From Trachythela sp. YZ-2020 (taxonomy: Eukaryota > Cnidaria > Anthozoa > Malacalcyonacea > Clavulariidae), in assembly GCA_016169945.1 (NCBI GenBank), contig JADLSH010000393.1, positions 10,391,501 to 10,455,500 of the forward strand: DNA of 64,000 nucleotides, read 5' to 3'. Shown in pieces: positions 36,286 through 47,020 of the stretch. Positions within the stretch are counted from its first letter, which is position 1, and each line of letters begins with the position of its first letter. A program made the translations under genes and the position numbers. The notes below the pieces were generated by a model. The model saw only the letters and a list, made by a program, of their open reading frames with translations. It was not told the origin of the DNA and searched no databases.

Positions 36286-37323
36286 GGTAAGACTTGTCTA
36301 TAATATAAGCCACATGGGCTTAATATTATAAATGTCAATAATATTATATACAAAGGCACAAAACCTATGGTAAGGATATCAATTTGGCACCATAAATATG
36401 TATAAAACCACAAATATAAATTTATATAAACTGCTAAACTCTAAAACATGCAGAACATAAAAGCGAGTGGTGAAACTGATAATAAAGGATTATCTGCACA
36501 ATTTTTAGTCAATCAGTCAGTTTTATTTATCGACTGTTGTAGATCTCTTGCCTTGTTTACGTTTTTCTGACTGACAAAACTTTGTTAAAGCTCCCAGGAG
36601 AACTTTGTTATTGTGATATTCATTGTTGAATCACAATGGAGAACTATATCTCTTGTAAAATCAGAATTTGCCTGCCTAAAATAATTCTATTTGACGGAAA
36701 ATAAAAAAAAATTCACGAATCCTACCTGTGAGACTGCGAGAAGAAATATTCTTCCTTTATAGTGAATTGTTGCATCCACGAGCGGAATGAAAGGAACTTT
36801 GACCTTGACGTTGTAAGACAATCAATACAAGTAGGAGAAAATCAGAAAAAAAACAAGATTTTTAGCTTTAAAAAAATTCAAAATATTTGTGCAAAAACCA
36901 GGGGGGCAAAGAACTTTGTTTAAAACTTAGGATCGCGGTTGGTCAGTGGCAATACCATGGCCAAAAGGAACCAATTGGCGTCAGCAAATGCCAAAATCCG
37001 CCATGTTTTTGCGGACACTTTTCTGCCAGGCTGACACACTGAGCTTAATATATCTGGAGGACGTGCCGCTAATGTATGCCAGGCAGCAAAGTGAAGCAAA
37101 AAACATGGCGGATTTGGGCATTTTATGACGCCATAATGACGCCACTGGTTCTAGTTGGAAATGGTAATTACCACTGACCAGGGCTCATTATGAGCCCGCT
37201 ACAATATCAACACCCCCCTGGTTTTTAAGAAAATATTTTTGCTTTTTGCCGTGAATTTTGAATTTTCGTTGTTGTTTTCGGCTTTTCCACATATTTTTTC
37301 AACTTTTTACCATTTGTTCAAAG

Positions 37324-37425
37324 ATGTGGAAGTCGTACACGGTATTCCGATCCGTAAAAGACAACAAACAAACATTAAAACCTCGGAAAATGATGGGCGA
37401 AGACGATATTTGCAGGCAGTATAAA
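37324..37425 (+). other. Coding-like segment shared by CACTG elements (copy in C)
   Basis: Open frame: MWKSYTVFRSVKDNKQTLKP then RKMMGEDDICRQYKQ. Best preserved of the three copies. In A and B the equivalent point has a GT donor-like site; here it is GC. Confidence 0.45.
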
Positions 37426-38376
37426 CAGGCAAGAGACGAATTATTTCAGTATATTATTTTCACAGTTCACATCGTGAAAAATTGGCAGGCAAAACGATAA
37501 AATACACCCAATTTGTTAAGAAAACCAGTTCCTTGTACAGTGTAATGCATTATCTTAGCAAGCAGCGACCTGTATATTTCACTTTCACAATTTGCCAATT
37601 TGGTTATAAACTCAGTTTTACCCTCAAAGCAAAGGGTTATTTTTGTGTTAAAAAGGTTGAAATTCCACATTGTTAATTCATACCATTTATTATGTTGTGG
37701 GTTGTTGTATGCATTTAAGTAGCATTTATTAAGTAGCATGGAAAATTGCTTCTGTTAGGAGTATGAATTTATGAAACCATGCATTTTATCACTGAATTCC
37801 AGCATTGTCCATCCAGCCCGCAGGCAACCCCCGGGATTTTGCATTATATTTTTCACTATCCAGCCCAAAGGCAACTGCCAGGCTGTTGAATTATATATTT
37901 TTAAGTATATAATCCCCCAGCTCTGCCCCCAGGGCTGTGACAATGAAAACAAAGAGTGTGCGACAATGTCCCACCCAGGGCCAAGAAATATTGTATATGC
38001 AGGGCCAGCAGGGGCCCACTGATAGACAGATTTGTAAGAATTTCATGAGGGAAGGGTAATTACAGCCCACTATCTGCTGGCAAATACAGTAATTATTATC
38101 ATGCAACATGTTTGGAAATTGAAGATACAATATCATAATTAATATTTTTTATATTTAAACTTTCTTAAAAAATAACCTGAACAAATAAATTACTATTAAT
38201 AATCAAGTTATCATGGTTTATTAATTAATAGAAAATATTGAAATTTTGTAAATATTTACAATTAAAGATATTAATAGAATTATGTTCAATAAAATATATC
38301 CAGTAACTGCATTCATGCACTTGTTAACTAATTTGCAATCATGAAACATCTGCATCTTGAGGCCTCGTTCCTTTTT

Positions 38377-38490
38377 GTTGGTATCAATAACTGTATGACA
38401 GACTTTCCTGAAATGATAGAAGAGAGAAATTATGTTGGTATCAATAACTGTATGACAGACTTTCCTGAAATGATAGAAGAGAGAAATTAT
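38377..38490 (+). repeat. Tandem duplication, 57 bp x 2
   Basis: GTTGGTATCAATAACTGTAT... repeated exactly at 38377 and 38434, which implies a recent slip in element C. Confidence 0.97.
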
Positions 38491-38577
38491 ATCTTATCTC
38501 TGTAAAGGGTGGAAGAGAGATAAAACCTTTGTTGGTTTATGTACAATACTATTTGTGCACAATGAAAACCTTGCCTT

Positions 38578-38925
38578 AACCCATTCACTGGCAGTACCCT
38601 ACCACTGATGAATAAAATTGTCTGGTGTTAAAGAGAGTAAGATACTAAAGTAGGGCGCATTGCCAGCTAATGGATTAACCCATTAGCTGGCAATGCGCCC
38701 AGATGCCCCCTACTTTAGTATTTTACTCTGTCTAACACCAGATGATTTTACTGCTCAGTGGTAGGGTACTACCAGTTAATGGGTTAACAAAACTATCTGC
38801 CAGTGTCTCTTGTTAACCCATTAGCTGGCAATGCGCCCAGATGCACCCTGCTTTAGTATTTTACTCCGTCCAACGCCAGACAATTTTACTCATCAGTGGT
38901 AGGGTACTGCCAGTAATGGGGTAAA
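38578..38925. repeat. Cluster of three ACCCATTA-family MITEs
   Basis: One inverted copy (38578-38679) abuts a direct copy (38676-38787); a second direct copy follows (38814-38925). Each is ~105-112 bp, with ends AACCCATTAGCTGGCA and CTGCCAGTTAATGGGTT and the middle word 'actttagtattttactc'. Related copies at 25616, 59416 and 62222-62583. Confidence 0.88.
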
Positions 38926-40089
38926 TAAGAAAATCCATTATGTACAGTATATTTATCAGTAATAGCTTGTTATGAGGAGACTTTGGGAAAATGAACAGTT
39001 AGTAGAATTCATTACACTTGAGGGGGGGGGGGTTCATAGTAAACCCTTCCACATGCCCACACCCCCTATAGTGTCTGGCACTGCTGCCCAAGCAATATTA
39101 TCCTGTTATAAATAAAGCTCCTAATTACCATTTTAGACAGCAGCATGGCAAATATATTTTATCACTTTCGAGTTTTATCTTGTTTGACTGACTAAAACTA
39201 CAAGCTGTTAAATGTTCCACAGAGGACAGAATCTATATACAGTTTATACACCTAACTTCACAGTACTATAAATGATAATATAAAATGCTGTTTCAAACAA
39301 AGTTGAAACAACCTGGAAAGTTTGTTATCAAAACCAGCATGAGACTAGTTATCTGTTTGTCTATAATGCAATGTTCTGGCACAGAGGTTCTGGGAATGGC
39401 TATAAATCCTAACGGTATTTTGACGTAAAATATAATGGAAAAAGTGCATCTATTTTATATACTGTGGCACAATAATGGGCCGAGTGCATATATTTTAAAT
39501 AATGAACTGTGAAAAACTATAATTGCTATTAAAAAGAAAAAGAAAAGTTTCCGTACACATTTCTTAATCATTTTTATACAAGGTTTTTGAAAGGAAATAT
39601 CTGTAATCTGTTGTTTACAGCGTCAGCATATTAATACTCAAGTTTTGAAATTTAACCTAAAAGTTAGACAACAAATATTTAATACAACCTTACCAGAGTG
39701 AAAAAATGTTTTCTTGAACAGTGATTTGTACCACTGTGGCATCCATAAACGGAGCAAAACCTCACTTTTCTCTCCACGTTGTAAAACAAACAAGGCAGGC
39801 GTAAACATGAAGGTTTGAGCTTTTAAAACAAAATATTTTGCAAAAATGAAAAAAATATTGTGCAAAATTGCAAAAAACCAGGGGGGTGAAAACTCCGTTC
39901 TAAATTTGGATCGCGGTTGGTCAGTGGTAATTACCATTTCCAACTAGAACCAGTGGCGTCATTATGGCGTCAGAAAATGCCAAAATCCGCCATGTTTTTT
40001 GCTTCACTTTTCTTTGCCGAGCAGCTCCTCCAGTAATATAGTATAGCTCAGTGGGCTGACATTAGCGGCACGTCCTCCAGATATATTAA

Positions 40090-40124
40090 CACAGAATAGA
40101 TAATAGTCTATTATCTATTCTGTG
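40090..40124. mobile_element. 35-bp palindromic micro-insertion with 7-bp TSD
   Basis: Two 17-bp arms (CACAGAATAGATAATAG and its complement) around a single T. Flanked by ATATTAA on both sides (40083-40089, 40125-40131). The target is the right terminal repeat of CACTG element B, where the uninterrupted sequence is known from the other copies. Ends match the 7-bp-TSD family. Confidence 0.93.
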
Positions 40125-40183
40125 ATATTAAGCTCAGTGGTTAAGACATTTAACCCACGGTTAAAAAGCGCGCGAAAAACAAA

Positions 40184-41337
40184 ATGGCGGATTGAAAATT
40201 TTTCAGCGTCAGAAATAAATAAAATAACAGAATTAGTGGAAGAAAACCTTCAAATGATTCAGTCCAAACTTACAAATTCTGTCACAAACCAAAAAAAGCA
40301 AGAGACATGGGCGAAAATTGCCGGGCAAGTTAATGCCATTGGGGTGGCTCACCGCTCCGTACGAGACATCAAAGAAAAGTGGAAAAACTTACAAACCACG
40401 GCAAAGAAGGAGTTTGCGCGACAGAAAAGAAGCTTTGGGCAGACAGGTGGTGGCCCGCCGTGTAAAAAGCCAAAGGAAGCTACGGAAAAGATCATGAGAC
40501 TGTTTGAAAACGCTCCGTCTTTCACCGGAATAAATGGGTTTGAAACGAGCGGTAAGTTAAAATACAACTTTTGGGCGAGTTTAAGCATGTTTGTTTCCTT
40601 AACCAGTCTCCCAAATTTTCGGTCAATTCATGCGCATGACAACGAGAAATCATGCATATTATTTAAATATGGCCGAATTTTGATTTGATAAACACGGAAA
40701 GACATCACATACTTAATAAAAAAGCTGAGAAAGATAAGTATTTTTGTTTTACTTTAATAAAAATATAGTTTCCAAGATTGGGGCTTCTTTATCATGATGT
40801 ACCAAGGCGAAATATAAGTCGAAATATTGCCCGAATTTGTCAAAGTCCATTGTGCGGTGCCATTCCGACAAGTTTTAGTTTCCATTATACTCTGCATTTT
40901 TTGTCAAATAGTTTCGTAACTTTGTGCACAATAATGTCAATATTAATATAGTAATTTTTGCCTTTTGCATAGTTGAATCAGCGACGTTTATACAAGGACA
41001 GGGCGATGAAGTTTTTACCCGGCAAAGCAGTTGCATTCAGCCAGTACCAGAAGAAGCTCAAAGCTTTGAGAGCGACGACGACCTGAGAATGACCCCACCA
41101 CCTTTTGCACCAGTTATTCATAGAAAACCTTCACCCACACCCCTACCTGCAGACACCCAAAACAAAACGAAAAGGAAGAAAGTCACACAACAAGTCGTGT
41201 TGGAAATGCAGCTGGAAGTTCTGAAGCTGCAGAAGGAAATGCTATTACTAAAGAATGAGAAACTAAAGCTGCAGGTAGCCCAGTTGAAAGGAGAAGCAAC
41301 TTGCAATTCCTTAATGTCTTCCATAGAAAACTTGTAA
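40184..41337 (+). pseudogene. Harbinger 1 Myb/SANT-like DNA-binding protein (start damaged)
   Basis: Second Harbinger protein, which normally binds the element ends and helps bring the transposase to the nucleus. Exon 1 40184-40551, exon 2 40973-41337. Domain: FSASEINKITELVEENLQMI, then TWAKIAGQVNAIG and RSVRDIKEKWKNL, a Myb_DNA-bind_5-like helix-turn-helix. Exon 2 is acidic then a leucine-rich coiled coil (EMQLEVLKLQKEMLLLKNEK). The ATG context (ATGGCGGAT) is followed by TGA and the domain runs in the +1 frame. Compared with the Harbinger 2 copy (MADVSGEQKERKRKLNF...) a stretch between MAD and the domain is lost, so it is probably inactive. Confidence 0.85.
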
Positions 41338-41426
41338 TTTTAATAACAAATTTTCCTTACTTTAATATTGATATGTTACATTATTTATTTATAAGTTATA
41401 ATCTTTTTGAGCTTTATACAGGGGGG

Positions 41427-41493
41427 TTTTGGGGCATCCTCGTACCCAGGCTTTTCCCTCTTGTGGAGATAAAAGCCTGTGAAAGAGGTTGGT
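41427..41493. repeat. Dispersed CCTCGTACCCAGG repeat fragment
   Basis: 'gcatcctcgtacccaggcttttccctcttgtggagataaaagcctgtgaaagaggttgg' words match, inverted, both 23608-23658 and 21881-21915, the inner arms of element E. A partial copy of the same repeat between the two Harbinger 1 genes, followed by GGGGTTTTG-type simple sequence. Confidence 0.75.
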
Positions 41494-42115
41494 TTTGGGG
41501 GAGGGGGGTTTTGAGATTATATATATATGGGGGAGGGGGATATAATATATATGATATAATATAAATAAATAGTATAAATAATAAATAGTATAATAAATAT
41601 TTTGGGGTTTATTATGGGAGGGGGATTTTGAGGTTTATTTTGAGCTTTCTTGCTACTAATGTGTCAATACTATTATATTTGATATAAAGTAACACACTTG
41701 TGTATTTTTATTAGCACCAAAATACATCATTTATATTTTTCATTGTTCAAAATATTTTCATGGCAATTTTTTTATTTGTGTTGCTATTAAAAGTGAAATT
41801 TTTCCCCATGGTAGGGGTATTAGTCATCTTTTTACCTAAGCGGGAGGGGTCATTGAGCATTATGGTCACAAGGAAAACCCATGTCCCCACCATACCCCAA
41901 GGTTGGGGGGGGGGGTTACAATTGACAAGTGCATAATTGTAGTAAATTACTATAGAATGTGGTGAACTAAGGCAATTTTCCCCATTGCCACATTTCCCAA
42001 ATGACCAATTCTATCCATTTTACGGTAATTTACTAATTATTTTGCATAAACTGTTATTAGTGTTCAGTAAGCTATTGACAATTGTTGTCTGGTGTTATAA
42101 TGCATGCCATATTAA

Positions 42116-43261
42116 TTAAAAAAAGTTATTTGTGATATGTGCCCTGATTTGCCTTCCTGTGTCATGACCAGCATGTGGTTCAACTTCAGGCTCATCCACA
42201 TTAATATCCTCATCTTCTTCTGGTTCATTAAACATGATTGCAATATTCTGCAAGATTGCACAAGCACCAATCAACAAGCAGACTTTTTCTGGTTTCATCC
42301 TGATCTCTGAGTGTAGTAGGTGGAACCGTCTTTTCCATCGCCCAAATACTTGCTCGATCAAAACGCGTGTTTTCTTCAAAGACCGATTAAATGCCCTTTC
42401 CTTTGCTGTGGCAGGATTCAAGTAGGGTGTCATAAGGTAGGGTTTTAAAGCATAACCACTATCTCCCAACATGATTCCATCTTCTAGTGATGTGTGCTGC
42501 TGCTCTAAATGCTCCTGTATCTGAGATGTTCGGAATATATGGCTGTCATGGACACTTCCTGGCCATCTGGCAACCAGATTTATGAACTTTCCTAGTATTG
42601 AGAAATGAAATTTTCTATAACTGACTGTGAAGTATATTATATACAATTTAGCATTTGTTTTTACCATAGCAATTATAATAAAATGGACACAGTGTATAAT
42701 ACCTTGATCATCACAAATTGCTTGAACATTAATGGAATGATACCGTTTCCGATTCACATAGAAATTCTCGTGGAGATGTGGTGCCTGGATTCGAATATGC
42801 GTGCAGTCTATACAACCAATAACGCCTGGGAAACGGGCCATATTGTAAAACCCATTTTTAATACTCTCTTTCTCTTCATTTGACGGCCAACGGATAAACT
42901 GATCTCGTTTGTTTGAAAGAGCCATACATACATCTCGTACTACTCGCGATACTGTGTCCCCGATAACCTGTAGATAACCAAATGTGTCCCCGATAACCTG
43001 TAGGAAGCTACCACTCGCGAGAAACCGTAGCGTGATGAGGACTTGGACGTCGGGAATTAGTGCAAAATTTCTGTTAGTGTCACGAACAAGGTCATTGTAT
43101 AGTAAATTAGTAATATAATTTATTGCTTGGCTACCAAATCTGTACCGAATTCGCAAATCTGAGTCAGTTAAACCTTGAATATTTAAGTTATCATGACGAT
43201 ATCGCCGTTCTCTGCGTGGGAAATTCCGTATTGGCACAACAAATTGTAAAATATCCGCCAT
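42116..43261 (-). CDS. HARBI1-type Harbinger transposase (Harbinger 1)
   Basis: DDE transposase of the PIF/Harbinger group, nuclear, cuts and joins the element ends. Exons 43261-42703 and 42591-42116 on the minus strand; the 111-base intron has GT-AG ends and keeps phase, although the frame is also open through it. About 344 aa when spliced. DDE residues: [24 protein letters not shown], and the Glu of TRVLIEQVFGRWKRRF. MADILQF... is the natural start. Odd points: an in-frame tandem repeat of LQVIGDT replaces the TDKST that precedes VSRVVRD in the sister copy, so the helix-turn-helix is altered; the usual GCIDGTHI has Cys for Gly. Faces the Myb-like gene, as expected in Harbinger. Confidence 0.9.
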   Translation of the reverse strand: MADILQFVVPIRNFPRRERRYRHDNLNIQGLTDSDLRIRYRFGSQAINYITNLLYNDLVRDTNRNFALIPDVQVLITLRFLASGSFLQVIGDTFGYLQVIGDTVSRVVRDVCMALSNKRDQFIRWPSNEEKESIKNGFYNMARFPGVIGCIDCTHIRIQAPHLHENFYVNRKRYHSINVQAICDDQGIIHCVHFIIIAMVKTNAKLYIIYFTVSYRKFHFSILGKFINLVARWPGSVHDSHIFRTSQIQEHLEQQHTSLEDGIMLGDSGYALKPYLMTPYLNPATAKERAFNRSLKKTRVLIEQVFGRWKRRFHLLHSEIRMKPEKVCLLIGACAILQNIAIMFNEPEEDEDINVDEPEVEPHAGHDTGRQIRAHITNNFF

Positions 43262-43709
43262 GATATTAATGATATTTTGCAGTTAACCCAGGTTTAAAAA
43301 GTTAACCCACCTAGCTGGGTGGGTTAAAATTTTAACCCAGGGTTAAAACTAATCAAGCTTTGTGCAACGCAAATTAACCCAGGTTTAAAATTTAAACCTG
43401 GGTTAAGGAATTTTAACCCTAGGTTAGCGTTAACCGGCTTTTGAACAACCGGCCCCAGAAGAACACACTTGCTTTCAAGAACAGTAAAATATGGAAGCAG
43501 TCTCCTCGTCTGGGGCCGGTTGTTCAAACGTGGGCTAACTTAACCTGGGGATAAGACTTAACCCTGGGCTAAATTCCCTAGCCCAGGGTTAGCTAACCCT
43601 GGGCTAAAATTGCGTTGTTCAAAGCCGGGTTAGCGCTAGGGTTAGTTAACCCAGGGATAAGAGACTTAACCCTGGGTTAACAAAGCGCGCGAAATCAAAA
43701 TCTTTCAAA

Positions 43710-44737
43710 ATGGCCGACGTTTCCGGGGAGCAAAAGGAAAGAAAACGTAAATTAAACTTTAGTATTTCAGAGATAAACATAATAACAGATAAAGTTGAAG
43801 AAAACCTTAAAGTTTTAAACTCAAAATTTACAAACGCGGTTACAAACAAGAGAAAAAACGAGATTTGGGAAGCAATAACAAAGGAAGTTAACGCAGTAGG
43901 AGTGGCGAAAAGGACAACACAGGACATCAAAGAGAAGTGGAAAAAAATGACGAGCGGTGCAAAGAAGAAGTTTTCGGAGATAAGAAAACAGCAGCAAAGA
44001 ACCGGCGGCGGACCTGCACCACCAGAACCCTCTCAATCTGATGAGAGAATTATCAAAATGTTTAAAGAAACTCCTCTTTTCTCTGGTCTTGATGGTTTTG
44101 AGACAGGTACGTATAGTGTAAAATAAAACGCCGCATTTCGGGCAAGTTTGGGCAAGTTTTCCGTGAAACTGGTTCCCAGCCAACGGCGAGCATAGGGCAG
44201 AATGCCGGGCAATCAACCTACATTTTGCATGTGTTTATCAATTCAGAGTCTTTATAATACCTATATTGTTTTAAATCGGTTCAACTAGCTAACAAATCAT
44301 TATTACTGATATGACGAGCAGAAATGGAAACTGATGATGAGATAAGTATATTTTCATCATATGTGCTATAAATACTGGAACTGTAAGACGAATCTTATAA
44401 ACTAAAGTGTTTAAATAAACGATACTCTTGTCTTTTAGTTTTAGATGAACCAAAGGCAGATGCAGAGTTTCAGCTGGTCCTTGACGAGGATAGTCTGGAG
44501 CATCTTTTATCAGTCGATGAAGATAATTCAGATTTGTCTTTCGTACCAACATCATTGCCAATCCCAGCATGTTCATTCCCGGTTGAAAATATCAACATTA
44601 AGAAAGTCCCCACGAAGCGAGTATCCAACCAAGATATTATGCAACTACAGACCGAAGTCCTCAAGTTGCAGAAAGCAGTGTTGAAATTAAAGAAGGAAAA
44701 GCTTGAGCTTGAAATCGGTAAATTGAAGAAATTTTAA
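43710..44737 (+). CDS. Harbinger 2 Myb/SANT-like DNA-binding protein
   Basis: Exons 43710-44106, 44322-44345 and 44439-44737 (phases 1 and 1) give about 239 aa. Start MADVSGEQKERKRKLNFS. Helix-turn-helix region: SISEINIITDKVEENLKVL, EIWEAITKEVNAVGVAKRTT, QDIKEKWKKM, then a basic stretch and TGGGPAPPEP. After an acidic middle it ends in a leucine-rich coiled coil (QLQTEVLKLQKAVLKLKKEK). No lesion is seen, so this is the intact member of the pair. The 24-base middle exon is inferred from phase only. Partner of the transposase on the other strand. Confidence 0.85.
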
Positions 44738-45065
44738 GGGTCCTTCATTTTCAATTGTTGAACAACATCATCTGTTTTGTGCTTTCAACCTGCTTGAAAT
44801 ATTTTCTTCCGTTTTCGTGTTACTTATAGAACACAATTGAGATTTAATAATATTAGGCAGTATAAAGAGATAACTTGATTTAATATTATTTCCAAACTAC
44901 AGTGTGACTTGCATAGAAGTGCTTGCTATGCAAAGAGGGGTGTTTGAAAAAGGGAAAACTTCAACTGTAAATTCAGAAAATGAAGGCTCATTTTACAACT
45001 AATAATCCCAGAGCCAGGACCAGGCTAAGTCACTGCTTTAACTGTTTATTTTATTTTCTACTTCA

Positions 45066-45202
45066 AATATTTGTTTGTGGTTTTATAGTTTTAATCCATT
45101 GGCTGTCAGCCTGTGGGCACAAATTATGGTGAAACTATTGACATATTATTATGTAAATGTGACAGCCAATGGATTTAAACTATAAAACCACAAACAAATA
45201 TT
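45066..45202. mobile_element. 137-bp foldback MITE
   Basis: AATATTTGTTTGTGGTTTTA...CCATTGGCTGTCA faces its complement with one shifted base; arms ~43 bp, loop ~50. Between the convergent Harbinger 2 genes. Confidence 0.88.
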
Positions 45203-47020
45203 CAATAGTGTAGTCAGTCAAACATAGATAACAAAAAAAATTATGGAGTGTTGACCAATTATTTAACATTGTTAATTATTGTACATAATTGTTAATATTA
45301 CACTATTGAACCATATTTTTCAAAGTGGATTATAATAGACTTGTTTAATAATGACATATATAGAGTGCAGAAAATGCAATGTTACACAATCTGATTGGCT
45401 CATGTTTTTGACAAGCCATATTCATTAAAAAGGTCAATTGAATATGGTGATACTTGCCTACATTACTGTATTTTAAATATTGTATTGTGAATTATAATCA
45501 ATGAACAAAGTTATATTGTATATACAAGGAATTCAATGAGTTAATAATTATTTTTAAAATAATTGAATTGTGTTATTTGTTTACAAACTTAAAAGAAAGT
45601 GTTTGTTATATGTTGCCTGATTAAACGACCAGTTTGAGGTCCTTCATAGATCTCCACCTCAGGTTGGTCATCATCAACCTCAAGCTCCAACATGGGTTCA
45701 TTAAATGCAAGTGCAATATTGTGCAATATTGCACATGCACCAATGAGTTTGCAAACTTTCTGTGGTTGCATTCGCACTTCTGAGTGAAGCAGGTGGAAGC
45801 GTCGTTTGAACCTCCCAAAGGTTTGTTCGATTGTCACCCGTGTTGATCGTTGTGATCGGTTGAATGCTCTTTCACTAGCCGTGGAAGGGTTGTTGTATGG
45901 TGTCATCAGGTAAGGCTTCAGAGCATAACCACTGTCACCAAGAAGGACACCATCTTCTAGTTGGTGACTTGTTCTCAAGATATTCATACACATGACATGT
46001 ACGGAAAATATGGCTGTCATGTGTACTACCAGGCCATCGTGCAACGACATTGGTGAATCGTCCTATGAAAACATTGTTTACATGTATAGTACAGCTTAGT
46101 ACAGTAAATGAACAATGCAATAAATCTAAAAGGAAATGTACATTGTGGAGAATCTTTCCTATAATAATTGTTTTTTGCATTTTGTACTTAGCAACCCTAC
46201 CCCCTGACCCACGCCTATTATTATAGTATTATAATTTTTAAATATTTTAATTTTAAAATTTCAAATTATTTTAATAATTTTCAATAATTTTTACCTTCAT
46301 GATCACAAATGCCTTGAACATTTATTGAATGGTATCGCTTCCGGTTGACGTAATTATTCTCATTGTTGTGAGGAGCCTGAATCCGAATATGTGTACCGTC
46401 GATACATCCGATAACACTGGGGAAGCCAGCTTTTGCATAGAAGCCTGCTTTTATGTCGTCAATTTCTTCATTGGATGGCCATTTTATAAATTGTTGTCGC
46501 CTACGACAAAGTGCCAAGGACACGTCTCTGACCACTCGCGATACGGTTGACTTGTCAGTACCGAATGTGTCGCCGATGACTTGCAAAAAACTCCCAGACG
46601 CAAAGAAACGTAATGCAATCAATACTTGTTGCTCGGGAGAAAGTGCATGGCCACGTTTCGTGTCGCGAATTAAGTCGTCGTCAAGGGGCCGGTTGTTCAA
46701 AAGCCGGTTAACTTAACCCAGGTTTAGCGCTAACCCAGGGTTAAAAATCCTTAACCCTGGGTTAGCTAATCCTGGGTTAATTTGGCGTTGCTCAAAGGTC
46801 GGTTAGCGGTGCGATTAGTTAACCCTGGGTTAAGACATTTAACCCAAGAATAAATCTATGTTAAAATATATATCTAATATAAGAACGTTTTTGATTGGCT
46901 GAAAAGCGTACGTCTGAAATAGCGTTAACACAAAATTTATAAACTGAAATAGCTAGCGTTGTCTCACGTAGCTAAAAATAGATTCCCTCATCTAAGACCC
47001 CCCACGAGACTCAGACAAAT

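Larger units (their letters stand above)
37037..40053. mobile_element. CACTG element C, 3.02 kb, 8-bp TSD
   Basis: Ends CACTGAGCTTAATATATC and TATAGTATAGCTCAGTG. Perfect duplication GGCTGACA (37029-37036, 40054-40061). The target is the terminal repeat of element B, so a member of the family landed inside another. Same orientation and end structure as A. The interior has a coding-like segment (37324), a 57-bp tandem duplication and three ACCCATTA MITE copies. No transposase. Confidence 0.94.
33628..40139. mobile_element. CACTG element B, 8-bp TSD, with element C and a micro-insertion inside
   Basis: Ends CACTGAGCTATACTATATTA and ...GATATTAAGCTCAGTG. Perfect 8-bp duplication GTTAAGAC (33620-33627, 40140-40147). 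Opposite orientation to A and C, judged by the end-specific blocks. Element C (37037-40053) is in its right terminal repeat and a 35-bp palindrome at 40090-40124. Without C it is about 3.5 kb. Contains the coding-like segment 33910-34010, which is open here, and shares 'aaatatcagaatatcttgattctct' with element A. Confidence 0.93.
32312..43455. mobile_element. Harbinger element 1 (two-gene), nested in the MULE transposase exon
   Basis: Ends GGGCCGGTTGTTCAAAAGCC and, inverted, GGCTTTTGAACAACCGGCCC, followed inward by repeated 'taaccc(a/t)gggtta' words. Target duplication CAG (32309-32311, 43456-43458). Carries a Myb/SANT-like gene (+, 40184-41337) and a HARBI1-type transposase (-, 43261-42116). 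Elements F (33092-33612) and B (33628-40139) inserted between the left end and the Myb gene, so the original was about 4.1 kb. Confidence 0.93.

Noticed and set aside
37239..37952. Multiple small ORFs in element C
   Set aside because: Apart from the segment shared by A, B and C, they are not shared with sister elements and contain no motif.
40122..40183. Upstream extension of the Harbinger 1 Myb frame into element B
   Set aside because: It needs a GTG start and reads transposon end sequence. The ATG at 40184 is the natural start by comparison with Harbinger 2.
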